Positions 8,573 through 17,860 of a DNA stretch of 64,000 nt are shown piece after piece. How positions within the stretch are numbered: the first letter of the stretch is position 1; every line of letters begins with the position of its first letter. Source of the DNA: an uncultured Acetatifactor sp. (GTDB lineage Bacteria > Bacillota > Clostridia > Lachnospirales > Lachnospiraceae). The notes below the pieces were generated by a model. It was not told the origin of the DNA. It did not search any database and saw nothing but the letters and a program-made list of their open reading frames with translations. The position numbers and the translations under genes are program-made. Where the stretch lies: NCBI GenBank assembly GCA_910578815.1, contig CAJTSE010000005.1, positions 124,001 to 188,000 of the forward strand, given 5' to 3'.

Positions 8573-10105
8573 TTGAAACAGGAGAAGGAACCGGAAAACA
8601 AAGAGGTGAATGCGGCAAAAAATGTGACAAAGAGAAACCTGATTTATTATCCTCTGGGTACCGTGGGAAGAGATGCCGTTTTTTGTTTGATTAACAGTTA
8701 TCTGCTTACATTTGTATTGTTTACCCGGCCGTTAAACAGCGCTCAGGTGGCGGCCATCACAGGGATTATGATTGCGGCCCGGGTGTTTGACGCGCTGAAC
8801 GATCCGATTATGGGAAATCTGATTGAAAGAACCCGTTCAAAATATGGCAAGTTTAAGCCTTGGCTGGCGGCGGGAGGTCTTTCCACTTCGGTGGTGATCT
8901 ATTTGTTATTCAATGTGAAGCTCCAGGGTTGGAGTTTTGTGTGGTTTTTCGGTCTGATGTATTTTGCTTTCAGCATTACCTATACCATGAGTGATATTTC
9001 CTACTGGGGTATGATTCCTGCTCTTGGCTCGGACGCTGACGCCAGGAATCAATTTACCTCCAGGGCTACCTTGTTTGCGGGAATCGGCGGCACGCTGGCA
9101 TCTATTTTAATTCCACTCTTTACCACGGGAAGCGGTGCCATCGGGGGCAGCACCAGTGTGGCCTATGGCCGGATTGCGTTGGTGATAGCCATTCTCGCTC
9201 CTTTATTTATCCTGTTTACGATGTGCGGAGTCCGGGAACACAGGGAAAGCATAAATCATGGTTCAAAGAAAAAGGTATCTCTGGTTCAGACCTTTAAAAC
9301 CATCCTGCGTAACGACCAGCTGGTATGGGTGGCGGTGATTTTTCTGATCCAGCAGATCGGCAACGGTCTGGTGATCGGCGGCATCGGTTCTACCTATATC
9401 TATTTTACTTTTGGATATGACGGGGGGCTGTATTCTTTGTTTACAACAGTAGGTATGTCCGCTACGGCATTCTTAATGATTTTTTATCCTATGATTTCCC
9501 GGCGGATACACAGAAAGAAGCTGTTGGGGATCATGGCCTTGATTGCTGCTGCAGGATATTTCATGATGCTTGGTGCAGGACTGGTTTCCATTCCGGAGAA
9601 CGGAAGCTTCTGGCTGTTGGTTATAGGCTATATGCTCTCAAATTTTGGGCAGTATTGTTTTTATCTTGTAATGATGATTTCCATTATGAATACGGTGGAA
9701 TATAACGAGTATAAATTCGGTGTCAGAGAAGAGGGAATCATTACCTCTCTGCGTCCCTTTATTACCAAGATGGGGTCTGCGCTGATCGTTGCGCTTACTT
9801 CTGCTGCTTACCTGATTCTGGGTGTTACTGATTATACCAGCCAGATTTCCGCATTTGAGCAGGAATGCGCTCAAGGGCTGATTACAGAAGAGCAAAAATT
9901 GTCTTATATTTCCGGCGTAATCTTCGGCACCGCGGAAGGAAATACAGGGGTCAGCAGGGGGCAAAGTCTGGGACTGTTGATTGCCATGACGGTGCTGCCC
10001 TGTGTGCTGATGCTGGTTTCCTATTTCCTGTATCAAAGGAAATATAAGCTGGACGAGGAAGAATATGAGCGGATCTGTGATGAGCTGAAGAAAAAGAGAG
10101 AGTAG
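8573..10105 (+). CDS. GPH-family sugar:cation symporter (MelB-like MFS)
   Basis: 510 residues with about 12 transmembrane segments. The glycoside-pentoside-hexuronide signature appears: YPLGTVGRDAVFCLINSYL near the N-terminus, the RVFDALNDPIMGNLIERTRSKYGKFKPW stretch (positions about 64-90), and SDISYWGMIPAL. The start is TTG at 8573 after a GGAGG at about 11 bases. Long basic and acidic tails lie on both ends. The alpha-glucosidase gene follows on the same strand, so uptake of an alpha-glucoside (isomaltose-type) is inferred. A TATAAT at 8531-8536 could be its -10 box, but no good -35 is seen. Confidence 0.92.
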   Translation: MKQEKEPENKEVNAAKNVTKRNLIYYPLGTVGRDAVFCLINSYLLTFVLFTRPLNSAQVAAITGIMIAARVFDALNDPIMGNLIERTRSKYGKFKPWLAAGGLSTSVVIYLLFNVKLQGWSFVWFFGLMYFAFSITYTMSDISYWGMIPALGSDADARNQFTSRATLFAGIGGTLASILIPLFTTGSGAIGGSTSVAYGRIALVIAILAPLFILFTMCGVREHRESINHGSKKKVSLVQTFKTILRNDQLVWVAVIFLIQQIGNGLVIGGIGSTYIYFTFGYDGGLYSLFTTVGMSATAFLMIFYPMISRRIHRKKLLGIMALIAAAGYFMMLGAGLVSIPENGSFWLLVIGYMLSNFGQYCFYLVMMISIMNTVEYNEYKFGVREEGIITSLRPFITKMGSALIVALTSAAYLILGVTDYTSQISAFEQECAQGLITEEQKLSYISGVIFGTAEGNTGVSRGQSLGLLIAMTVLPCVLMLVSYFLYQRKYKLDEEEYERICDELKKKRE

Positions 10106-10150
10106 ATCTTTTTCAAAAGACCATGAGGATGAGGGAATAGAGGAAGAAAA

Positions 10151-10345
10151 AGTAAGGTCACAGAAAGCAAAGTCAGAGAAAGTAAGGCCAGAGAAAGTAA
10201 GGTCACAGAAAGCAAAGTCACAGAAAGCAAGATCAGAGAAAGTAAGGCCAGAGAAAGCAAAGTCGGAGAAAGTAAGGCCAGAGAATGTAAAGTAAGAGAA
10301 AGTAAGGTCACAGAAAGTAAAGTAAGAGAAAGTAAAGTCAAAGTA
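10151..10345. repeat. Tandem repeat, 13 units of 15 bp, purine-rich
   Basis: Thirteen consecutive 15-base units, diverged copies of AGTAAGGTCACAGAA / AGCAAAGTCAGAGAA, fill most of the gap between the symporter and glucosidase genes. The + strand is almost all purine. Because 15 is a multiple of 3, the array leaves open frames on both strands (for example S-E/Q-K-V/A-R/K on the + strand), but none has a credible start and ribosome site. The remaining gap (10106-10150, 10346-10416) shows only the AACGGAGG ribosome site of the next gene. Confidence 0.92.
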
Positions 10346-10416
10346 CGGGTTAGGGAAAGGACGAAACAAAGCTCGTAAAAGGATCGGACAAGAGCAAGAG
10401 GAAGAACGGAGGGATT

Positions 10417-12399
10417 ATGAAAAAGCGGGAAACAGAGCAGGGGGCAGTTGGACGGCTCACATTAGACAGCACCATCGGCAGACTATATGAAAATCCTGTG
10501 GGGCATGACGCTCTTGCCAAGGTGCTGCTTCAGATGGGAGTGTCCGAAAAGATTCTGTCCATTAAATTGGTTTCCGGACGAAAGCTGAAAACAATAGCCG
10601 GACTTACAAGGAAAAAGCTGGGGCCGGATTTTTATGAGGCTCTTTTAAATCTTGTAAACAATGAGCAGGATGAATCCCCGGCTGTCAGTCATGGCACCAT
10701 CACAAAAAAATGGTGGAAGGAAGCGGTCTTTTACCAGATTTATCCCCGAAGCTTTTATGATAGTAACGGGGACGGTATCGGGGATCTGCAGGGTATTGTC
10801 AGTAAGCTGGATTATCTTAAAAATCTTGGGGTGGACGCCATATGGCTGTCTCCCGTCTATGATTCGCCGAACGACGACAACGGCTATGATATAAGAGATT
10901 ATTATGCCATCATGCAGGAATTCGGCACCATGGCGGATTTTGACTGCCTGCTGGGGGAGGTCCATAAGCGGGGAATGCGGTTGATTATGGATTTGGTAGT
11001 GAATCATACCTCTGATGAGCATTGCTGGTATCGGCAGGCTCTTGCCGATCGGAACTCAGCCTATCGGGACTATTACTTTTTCAGAGAGGATGATGGCAGC
11101 GGAGACCCTCCCAACAACTGGACTTCCTTTTTCTCAGGTCCGGCCTGGAATTATAATGAGGGGGATCACAGCTGGTCCCTTCATTTGTTTTCCAAAAAGC
11201 AGATGGATTTAAACTGGGACAATCCGAATGTCAGGGAAGATGTGATTGCCATGATTAACTGGTGGCTGGACAAGGGGGTTGACGGCTTCCGTATGGATGT
11301 GATCAACTATATTTCCAAAGCGGCAGGACTGCCTTGGGGAAATGAGACTATCGGAAATCTCATGGGCTATCAGGGAATTGAGCATTATTATTATGGGCCG
11401 AATCTGCATCGTTATTTGCACGAAATTCATGACAAGGCTTTTGCACCCCATCAGGCTTTTTCCGTGGGGGAAACGCCGGGATTGGGCATGATGATGAGCC
11501 GTCTTGTCACCGGTGAGGAACGAGGCGAGCTGGATATGATATTTTCCTTTGATCATCTGGAGACGCCGGGGCATGTACGGATGGAGGATTATGAATATGA
11601 TTTGAATTATTTCAGGGACTATATGATTGATTGGCAGGAGCATTACGGCGATAATTGCTGGATGTCCCTTTTTTATAATAATCATGATAACCCCAGGATG
11701 ATCAGCAAGATCACCAGCGATACGAGCCGTCATGCGTTATTGGCAAAGCTGCTGGCGGTAATGCAGTTTACATTAAAAGGCACTCCCTTTGTTTTTCAGG
11801 GGGATGAGATGGGACTGGCAAATTATCGGTTTACCTCCATGGACCAGATCACGGATGTGGAGGCAAAGGGATATTATGAAGAGCATATCCGCTTACAGTC
11901 CGAGGAAGAGGTTTTCAGAGCGATTCTGGCCGGGACCAGAGAGCATACCAGAGTTCTCCTGCCCTGGAATAAAACACTGCCGCCCTGGCATCAGGGCCTT
12001 TTTCAGGCTCCCAAGGAGGACGTATTGGAGGCATATCGGGAGCTGATCAGCCTGCGCCATGATGAGGAAGCATTGATTTATGGTGAGTTTCGGCTGCTTA
12101 GCAGAAAGAAGAACCGTTTTGTTTATGAGCGGGTATTGGAGGACGAGTCTTTTCTGATTGACTGCAATTTAGGGGAAAAGCCCTGCAGGGCATATCTGTC
12201 TCATCTTTCCCACACCGAGCCGGGAGAGGAATGGGAGCTTATTTACAGGACGGCGGATTTGACCGGGAGCAAAACGGCGGCAAAAACCGTAAGAATAGCG
12301 GCAGACAAAGATGCGCCGGAAAGCGCCGGGGCCGCCCGGACTCTGGCTGGTTATGAAGCCGGAATTTGGAGGAAGAAAAAGCACATAAATAAAGTGTAA
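10417..12399 (+). CDS. GH13 alpha-glucosidase / oligo-1,6-glucosidase with extra N-terminal domain
   Basis: 660 residues, about 90 longer than classic oligo-1,6-glucosidases. The extra N-terminus (about 10-88; TLDSTIGRLYENPVGHDALA...) is a small helical domain of a type that I recall on other Lachnospiraceae glycosidases. The GH13 barrel starts near residue 100 (WWKEAVFYQIYPRSF). Catalytic residues: nucleophile Asp near 294 in GFRMDVINY, acid/base Glu in FSVGETPG, transition-state Asp in NNHDNPR. Val after the nucleophile is the residue associated with alpha-1,6 preference in isomaltases (Thr in maltases), so isomaltose-type substrates are likely. There is no signal peptide; it is cytoplasmic, next to its probable importer. 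Confidence 0.93.
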   Translation: MKKRETEQGAVGRLTLDSTIGRLYENPVGHDALAKVLLQMGVSEKILSIKLVSGRKLKTIAGLTRKKLGPDFYEALLNLVNNEQDESPAVSHGTITKKWWKEAVFYQIYPRSFYDSNGDGIGDLQGIVSKLDYLKNLGVDAIWLSPVYDSPNDDNGYDIRDYYAIMQEFGTMADFDCLLGEVHKRGMRLIMDLVVNHTSDEHCWYRQALADRNSAYRDYYFFREDDGSGDPPNNWTSFFSGPAWNYNEGDHSWSLHLFSKKQMDLNWDNPNVREDVIAMINWWLDKGVDGFRMDVINYISKAAGLPWGNETIGNLMGYQGIEHYYYGPNLHRYLHEIHDKAFAPHQAFSVGETPGLGMMMSRLVTGEERGELDMIFSFDHLETPGHVRMEDYEYDLNYFRDYMIDWQEHYGDNCWMSLFYNNHDNPRMISKITSDTSRHALLAKLLAVMQFTLKGTPFVFQGDEMGLANYRFTSMDQITDVEAKGYYEEHIRLQSEEEVFRAILAGTREHTRVLLPWNKTLPPWHQGLFQAPKEDVLEAYRELISLRHDEEALIYGEFRLLSRKKNRFVYERVLEDESFLIDCNLGEKPCRAYLSHLSHTEPGEEWELIYRTADLTGSKTAAKTVRIAADKDAPESAGAARTLAGYEAGIWRKKKHINKV

Positions 12400-12432
12400 A
12401 AGCAGTCAGGGATTCGTCCGAGACTGCTTTTT
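12398..12432 (+). terminator. Intrinsic terminator of the glucosidase gene
   Basis: AAAGCAGTC and GACTGCTTT arms flank a loop of about 14 bases, followed by a T run ending near 12432. The left arm begins at the stop codon. Confidence 0.8.
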
Positions 12433-12437
12433 GTATG

Positions 12438-12463
12438 TGGTGCGCCCGGCGGCGCACGTTTTT
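12438..12463 (+). terminator. Second, tandem intrinsic terminator
   Basis: A GC-only hairpin, GTGCGCC-CGGC-GGCGCAC (12439-12456), followed by G and a T run to 12463. It lies directly behind the first terminator, so transcription from the sugar operon is stopped twice before the surface-protein island. Confidence 0.8.
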
Positions 12464-12468
12464 AACCA

Positions 12469-12612
12469 GTGCAAGTCTGGAATCTTGTTGCTATCCTGCT
12501 TGCTGAAAATGTATTGAATTCTTGGAGGGATTATGATATATTAAAGTCACCAGAAAAAGATGCAGCCCTAAGCATTTGCAACATTGCGATTGAAACAAGC
12601 AGTGCCATATAA
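12469..12612 (+). pseudogene. Possible gene remnant or 47-aa ORF
   Basis: A GTG-initiated frame of 47 codons (ending TSSAI then TAA) has a protein-like amino acid mix but no ribosome site; after the stop the frame continues as a short plausible peptide (GKSVNNYEKCQRTLI) to a second stop at about 12658. This looks like the decayed end of a gene, though chance is possible. The rest of the gap to 12768 is AT-rich and contains a weak TTGATA / CATTAT pair (12662-12691) and a small hairpin (TTTGCG / CGCAAA). Confidence 0.2.
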
Positions 12613-12768
12613 GGAAAGTCTGTAAATAATTATGAAAAATGCCAGAGGACTTTAATTTGATTTGATACTTCAGCAGAAAAGAATTCATTATTTAAATAAG
12701 TTTTTGCGGTTCTATCGCAAATGCTGAAACATAAAAATATTAGAAATTATAAGGGAAGGGAAAAATAT

Positions 12769-13110
12769 ATGAAAAGAACAATATCGAAAACTATGATTGC
12801 CCTGGGTTTTGCAATAGTGATTTTTATGAGCCATTCCACATCAGCCTTAGCAGCTTTATGTAGTAAAGCGCCGGATGGCATTCATCTTTATGATAGACAT
12901 GACCGTATAGATTCTTATTATACAACAAACGAAATGGCACATTTATATGTACATGGGGTTGATATGGATAACAAGCCTATTCTTAGGGTATGTATTTCGG
13001 CCGATGTTTATCAATATTGTCTTGCACGCTGCATTTATTGTAACCTTGAGCAGCCCAATGGTCTTCATGATCATTATCTTACGACCAATCATAGTGTTGA
13101 TCATAAATAG
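12769..13110 (+). CDS. Small secreted Cys/His-rich protein, copy 1
   Basis: 113 residues. A Sec signal peptide (about 1-31: basic MKRTISK, hydrophobic core, cleavage near ALA-A) leads an 80-residue mature part rich in His, Cys, Tyr and Asp. Four Cys, including one CxxC (CIYC), and about nine His, many at the C-terminus (HDHY, NHSVDHK), suggest metal binding, but no named family is recognised. The start is at 12769 because AAGGGAAGGG lies 8 bases upstream. The gene at 17967 encodes a protein of identical length, similarly built and also followed by a substrate-binding lipoprotein, so the two are probably related. The codon use is more AT-rich than the flanking genes. Confidence 0.75.
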   Translation: MKRTISKTMIALGFAIVIFMSHSTSALAALCSKAPDGIHLYDRHDRIDSYYTTNEMAHLYVHGVDMDNKPILRVCISADVYQYCLARCIYCNLEQPNGLHDHYLTTNHSVDHK

Positions 13111-13156
13111 TGTCAATTATGGGCAGTAAAAGTTTATAGAGAGTTAATGTTGTAGC

Positions 13157-13199
13157 TTGGGCTTAAGTGATCAGGTAAAACCTGATCACTTAAGCCCAA
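13157..13199. repeat. Perfect 20-bp inverted repeat with 3-base loop
   Basis: Positions 13157-13176 and 13180-13199 are exact reverse complements separated by AAA. GCTT (13155-13158) and AAGC (13201-13204) extend the symmetry with a bulge. On the + strand it is followed by A residues, not T, so it is not a normal intrinsic terminator for the upstream gene. It lies 17 bases before the ribosome site of the next lipoprotein gene. Confidence 0.9.
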
Positions 13200-13231
13200 A
13201 AAGCAGAAACAGTGAACGAGGAGCACATATT

Positions 13232-15451
13232 ATGAAAAAAGGGATCCGTAATATTCTCATAGCATCTATGCTGGCTTTTGTTTTAAGCGGCTGCGGTGAT
13301 ACAGATAAAGAAGAAGCATCTGCCATTCAAAATAGTATGTCGGAAGCAGGTCCGAGCGATAATTCATTGGATGCCTATTCGCGGACAGTAGATAAACGAT
13401 TGCGTGTCGAAGAGCCTGAGGATGCAAGTGCAGGCGGCATCAGTCATATTTTTCTCGGAAATACCAGAGCATTTTATTTCAAGAAACATTATTATGAGAG
13501 CACTCCTGAAAAATGCTGGGATGAAATTGCCTATGTGACGATGGAGGGGGAAGAGGGAGCCCTGCATTTTAGTCTGAAAGAGCAGATGCATGTGGTGGGA
13601 GCGGTTCTGGGAACGGATCATTATCTGTGTTTTGATTGTGCAATCAAGGAGGGTACTGCTGACACGCGCTGCTATTTGATAAAAGAATGTGATGAGAAGG
13701 GGAATGTTCTGCGGGAAATAGGGCTGGATTATTTAGACGGAAAAGATATGGGTGAGGTATTGCAGAATCTGTTATATATTCAGATGGATAAAGAAGGGCA
13801 GATTTATTTGGTTATGAATACCGAGGAAGGTGTGCGGTATCATATTGTATCTGACGAAGGAGAGCTGCTGGCGGATCTGCTGCGGACAGGGGTCTTTTTT
13901 ACAAGGCTGGTGCCGTTATACGACGGGCGTGTGGCTTTTTGGGAGAATAAACCGAAAGATGGAAAGATGAGCGAGCTCCTGCGGTATAATGCACAGGAGG
14001 GAAAAGAAGAGATTCTGGCATCCTTTGACGATTTCTATTATCGTGTAACTCTCTTGAATGAAAATACAATGATTTACGCAGATCGGAGCGGCGTATATAG
14101 GAGCGACCTGACAGGCGGCAGCCCAGAACAGCTTTATCTTTGGAGAAATCATGGGATCACCGTATCCGACGTTTATGCTCTGCAGGCAGATGATTCCGAG
14201 CGGATTTCGCTGATCTATGAGAGCGCAGGAGAAATGAACTATCTGTGCCTGGAACCAACCACTCAACAGGTGGAGATCAGAACGATTACGCTGGCGGTTT
14301 CTTCTCATAATGAGCAAGTATACCAGGCGCCAGTGGCGGAATTCAATAAGCGTTATCCCAGCTGGCATATAGAGCTGAAAAATTATGATTACGTTGACAG
14401 AACGGTACTTTTAACGGAATTGAATGCCGGAAAGGGGCCGGTCTTGATTGATACCTTTCTGACGGGCCTGGAAGAGATGGAAGTACTGTGGGAGCCTCTG
14501 GAGGGGCTTACGGAGCAGTATCATATCGCTGACGAACTGCTGCCCTGCGCCCTTGAACTTGGAAAGATAGATGATAGCTGGTGCGGAGCGGTGATGGATT
14601 TTCGTATCAGGACTCTGGTGACAGGGGATCCACAGATCAAGGACTGGGATTATGACACCTTCCTGCAGCAGGTGGATAACAGACCGGAGCTGGAAGCAAT
14701 TTTTAACTGCGACAGCGGGGACTACGGCACTTATTTCATTACAAACTTTATCAGTCATGGCATGGAAGATAATTTCCTGTTTGATGCGGATGAGGGAACG
14801 ATAAATTTCGACAGTGACGAATTCCGAAAAGCGCTGGAACTGGCAAAAAAATATTGTGTCCGCAAGGAGCCGGTATCTCCCGGCGCATCTATGCTGGAGG
14901 GGAAAGTACTCTGTAATGAGCTTACTATATACAGGCCTGAAGAGCTTGCTTTGTATCGAAGCTGCTATGGAGAGGATGCTAATTACATTGGCTATCCGAC
15001 AAGAGACGGCGCTGCGCATTTTCTGGAGGCAGGAAGCACACTGGCTGTGCGCAAAACAGCTGACCGGGATGAAAAGGAGATGGCTGCCGCCTTTATTGCG
15101 ATATGCCTGTCTTATGAAGGGCAGTCTGCGGCGGCAGATGATGTGAATTTTCATTTAAGCGTGCGCAAAGATGTATTGGCGGAGCAGATCGCCGCTGTAA
15201 ATAAGGACACAGAGGTTTTCGTGGCTGGATTTGGGCAGTTTAAGGTGGGAGATGATTTAAACAGAGAAGCAGACGAAAAGTTATTACAGGAGCTGATTGA
15301 TGGGGCAAAGGTCAGAAGATATTTTCCGGTAGAATTAAGAAATATTTTGTTCGAAGAGCTGGAAATGTATTTTAATGAAACCATTACGGAGGATATGGTG
15401 ATTGAGCATCTGAAAAGCCGGGTGGCCATATATCTGCAGGAGAGGGAATAA
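13232..15451 (+). CDS. Substrate-binding-type lipoprotein, copy 1
   Basis: 739 residues. Lipoprotein signal peptide with lipobox LSGC (Cys near residue 22) and an acidic/Ser linker. The N-terminal half (about 60-360) has repeated short beta-strand-like stretches (YLIKECDEKGNVL, IYLVMNTEEGVR, MIYADRSGVYRSD) that suggest a beta-propeller-like sensor or ligand domain. The C-terminal half (about 365-735) resembles family 1 extracellular solute-binding proteins (AVSSHNEQVYQAPVAEFNKRYP, NAGKGPVLID). It is homologous to the lipoprotein at 18391, sharing AGKGP and the ending RVxIYLxER. No ABC permease is encoded nearby. The start is at 13232 after CGAGGAGC; the ligand is unknown. Confidence 0.82.
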   Translation: MKKGIRNILIASMLAFVLSGCGDTDKEEASAIQNSMSEAGPSDNSLDAYSRTVDKRLRVEEPEDASAGGISHIFLGNTRAFYFKKHYYESTPEKCWDEIAYVTMEGEEGALHFSLKEQMHVVGAVLGTDHYLCFDCAIKEGTADTRCYLIKECDEKGNVLREIGLDYLDGKDMGEVLQNLLYIQMDKEGQIYLVMNTEEGVRYHIVSDEGELLADLLRTGVFFTRLVPLYDGRVAFWENKPKDGKMSELLRYNAQEGKEEILASFDDFYYRVTLLNENTMIYADRSGVYRSDLTGGSPEQLYLWRNHGITVSDVYALQADDSERISLIYESAGEMNYLCLEPTTQQVEIRTITLAVSSHNEQVYQAPVAEFNKRYPSWHIELKNYDYVDRTVLLTELNAGKGPVLIDTFLTGLEEMEVLWEPLEGLTEQYHIADELLPCALELGKIDDSWCGAVMDFRIRTLVTGDPQIKDWDYDTFLQQVDNRPELEAIFNCDSGDYGTYFITNFISHGMEDNFLFDADEGTINFDSDEFRKALELAKKYCVRKEPVSPGASMLEGKVLCNELTIYRPEELALYRSCYGEDANYIGYPTRDGAAHFLEAGSTLAVRKTADRDEKEMAAAFIAICLSYEGQSAAADDVNFHLSVRKDVLAEQIAAVNKDTEVFVAGFGQFKVGDDLNREADEKLLQELIDGAKVRRYFPVELRNILFEELEMYFNETITEDMVIEHLKSRVAIYLQERE

Positions 15452-15532
15452 AGGAGCGGAACATTACCGAACAATTATTTCCTGCATATTGAAACTTTTT
15501 CCATTCTTTACCGTCTTAAAGTGTAAGAAGCG

Positions 15533-15561
15533 TTGACTTGTGCATGTGCGTTCTTTATAGG
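15533..15561 (+). promoter_or_regulatory. Promoter of the VWA lipoprotein gene
   Basis: TTGACT (15533-15538), 17-bp spacer, TATAGG (15556-15561), about 54 bases before the start codon. The -35 is strong and the -10 is a four-of-six match. Confidence 0.55.
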
Positions 15562-15614
15562 ATATGGCATGGTCAGGCGCGTGCAGGCCGCAGGGCGGCG
15601 GAAGGGAGAAGGTT

Positions 15615-17786
15615 ATGAAAAGGATCAGAGTATTTGCAGCAGTATTAACAGCAGTATCCCTGCTTGCAGGATGCGGCGGGGAAAGCAAGTCGGACGGGGA
15701 GGGAAGCCGCCTGTGGGAAAACGGTTATAACAGCGGCGGAAGAAATGACTCCGCACCGAAGGACGGCTATGCGGGCGGAGACAATTATTCCATAAAGGGG
15801 GATATTCAGACTCCGAGTGAGGGAGAAATGATGACCGAAATGACTACGGAGGTTATGCCCATGGAGCCTGAGAATCTGCAGGAGGGGAATACGGAAGAGT
15901 ATAACGCCTTGGAGGAACCCGGATTTAGATCGGTGAAGAATAGTCCGGTATCCACATTTTCAGCGGATGTGGACACTGCGTCTTATACCAATTTGAGGCG
16001 GATGATTGAAGAAAATTTGTCCATTGAGAACATACCTCAGGGAGCAGTCAGGATTGAAGAGTTGTTAAATTATTTTAAATATGATTATAACCTGCCTACA
16101 GACGACAGCCCTTTTGGGGTCACCACTGTGGTGGGAGACTGTCCTTGGAATAAGGACGCAAAGCTGCTTCAGATTGGGCTGAAGACGGAAGAAATTGATT
16201 TCAGTGAGGCTCCTTCCTCAAATCTGGTTTTCCTGTTGGATGTGTCAGGATCCATGAACGACGCCGATAAGCTGCCCCTGCTGCAGTCGGCCTTTACTAT
16301 GCTGACCGACGAGCTTACGGAGAAGGACAGGGTATCCATCGTTACTTACGCCGGCTCCGATGCGGTATTGTTGGAAGGCGAAAAGGGAAGTAATAAAACA
16401 GAGATCGCGGAGGTTATTAACAGCCTGCGCGCCAGCGGCTCCACAAACGGGTCGGCGGGTATCGAAACGGCTTACCGGCTTGCGGAGGAAAACTTTATCG
16501 AGGGCGGGAATAACCGGATCATACTGGCTACGGACGGAGACCTGAACGTGGGTGCTACTTCTGAAAGTGCATTAAAAGAGCTTGTAACTTCAAAAAGGGA
16601 ATCCGGCATATTTCTGTCGGTGCTGGGCTTTGGCACGGGAAATATCAAGGATAACAAGATGGAGGCTCTGGCGGACAACGGTAACGGCAATTATGCTTAT
16701 ATTGATTCCCGCGGGGAAGCAAAAAGGGTGATGGTGGAGGAAATGGGCGCCACTCTTGTAACGGTGGCGAAGGACGTGAAGCTGCAGATTGAATTTAATC
16801 CTGCTTATATTAAGGGCTACAGACTCATCGGCTATGAAAACAGGACTCTTGCCACGGAGGATTTTGACGACGATACCAAGGACGCGGGAGAGATCGGCGC
16901 AGGTCATATCGTTACGGCCCTTTATGAAATCGTTCCCGTGGATTCAAAACAGGAAATCCCGGAGACGGATTTAAGGTATCAAACGGAAACGGAGCCGAAA
17001 AAAAACGGGGAATGGGCCTTGCTGAAAATCCGTTACAAGGAGCCGGAAGAGGACGAAAGTATTTTAAAAGAATATACCATAACAGAGGAAGCCTACAGGG
17101 CCGATCCGGGGGAGGACTTTTATTTTGCGGCCGCCGTGGCGGAGCTTGGCCTGATGGTGAGAGACAGCAAATATAAGGGAGAGGCTTCTTTTCGGAATAT
17201 AGAAAATCTGCTGGCTAAGGTAAATACGGCAGAGGATGATTACAAGGATGAGTTTACCTACTTGGTTAAAAAATTAAAAAGGAACAGTCCGGAGCAGACG
17301 GAAATATGCGGCTTACCCCTTGCAGGCGCAGGCGGAATATCCGAAGAATCGGAGCGCTTATCTAAAGAGCGCCCGGCGAAGGAGCAGGGCGAAGAGGTAA
17401 CCTGCAGTCATGAAAATTTAAGAATCAGCCTGAAAATTCCTGAGGGCTGGGATTACAAGACAGAAGAATACAACGAGGATTCGGGAAGATTTGGCATCCG
17501 CTTTTTTCCAGAGGACTGCAGCGGGCAGGTTGGGCTCTATTATTATTATTTCTTCGGGGTGTGCGGCACCGGGCTGGAGACAAGGGATATTACCATTGAG
17601 GGCGGTCGAAAGGGGCGGATGGGCCTTTACGACGGCAGAGACATTTTCAGCTTTATTACATTTCCGGATGAAGAGTTGTCCTCCGGCAGCTTTGTGGTCC
17701 TGAATGAAGGTGCAGAGGACTGGCTGGCAGAGTATGAGGATGAAGTGCTGAAGATTCTGGGCACAGCGGTTATGGAGGAAGAGTGA
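15615..17786 (+). CDS. VWA-domain lipoprotein, YfbK-like
   Basis: 723 residues. Signal peptide with lipobox LAGC (Cys near 20) and a Gly/Ser/Asp linker (about 25-115). Then comes the N-terminal domain seen in YfbK-type proteins (STFSADVDTASYTNLRRMI...IEELLNYFKYDY), a von Willebrand A domain with the MIDAS motif DVSGS near residue 215 and ATDGDLNVG, and the C-terminal YfbK-type region through about 570. An extra segment (about 595-720; NLRISLKIPEGWDYKTEEYN...) resembles a PsbP/DUF1795-like fold and is not usual in YfbK. VWA domains bind protein partners through a metal ion; the partner here is unknown. The ribosome site is GAAGGGAGAAGG. Confidence 0.88.
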   Translation: MKRIRVFAAVLTAVSLLAGCGGESKSDGEGSRLWENGYNSGGRNDSAPKDGYAGGDNYSIKGDIQTPSEGEMMTEMTTEVMPMEPENLQEGNTEEYNALEEPGFRSVKNSPVSTFSADVDTASYTNLRRMIEENLSIENIPQGAVRIEELLNYFKYDYNLPTDDSPFGVTTVVGDCPWNKDAKLLQIGLKTEEIDFSEAPSSNLVFLLDVSGSMNDADKLPLLQSAFTMLTDELTEKDRVSIVTYAGSDAVLLEGEKGSNKTEIAEVINSLRASGSTNGSAGIETAYRLAEENFIEGGNNRIILATDGDLNVGATSESALKELVTSKRESGIFLSVLGFGTGNIKDNKMEALADNGNGNYAYIDSRGEAKRVMVEEMGATLVTVAKDVKLQIEFNPAYIKGYRLIGYENRTLATEDFDDDTKDAGEIGAGHIVTALYEIVPVDSKQEIPETDLRYQTETEPKKNGEWALLKIRYKEPEEDESILKEYTITEEAYRADPGEDFYFAAAVAELGLMVRDSKYKGEASFRNIENLLAKVNTAEDDYKDEFTYLVKKLKRNSPEQTEICGLPLAGAGGISEESERLSKERPAKEQGEEVTCSHENLRISLKIPEGWDYKTEEYNEDSGRFGIRFFPEDCSGQVGLYYYYFFGVCGTGLETRDITIEGGRKGRMGLYDGRDIFSFITFPDEELSSGSFVVLNEGAEDWLAEYEDEVLKILGTAVMEEE

Positions 17787-17860
17787 GTTATTGTCAGGAC
17801 TTTGCGTGCAGCAGTAAAAAATGACAAAATAAGCGTAGCAAAAGATATTGTTAATTTTTG

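Noticed and set aside
10151..10345. Possible CRISPR array
   Set aside because: Units are contiguous 15-mers without spacers and there are no cas genes.
10033..10369. Long open frames on the - strand encoding LTLLS- and LTFS-type repeats
   Set aside because: They arise because the 15-bp tandem repeat keeps all frames in register; there is no ribosome site and the products are low-complexity.
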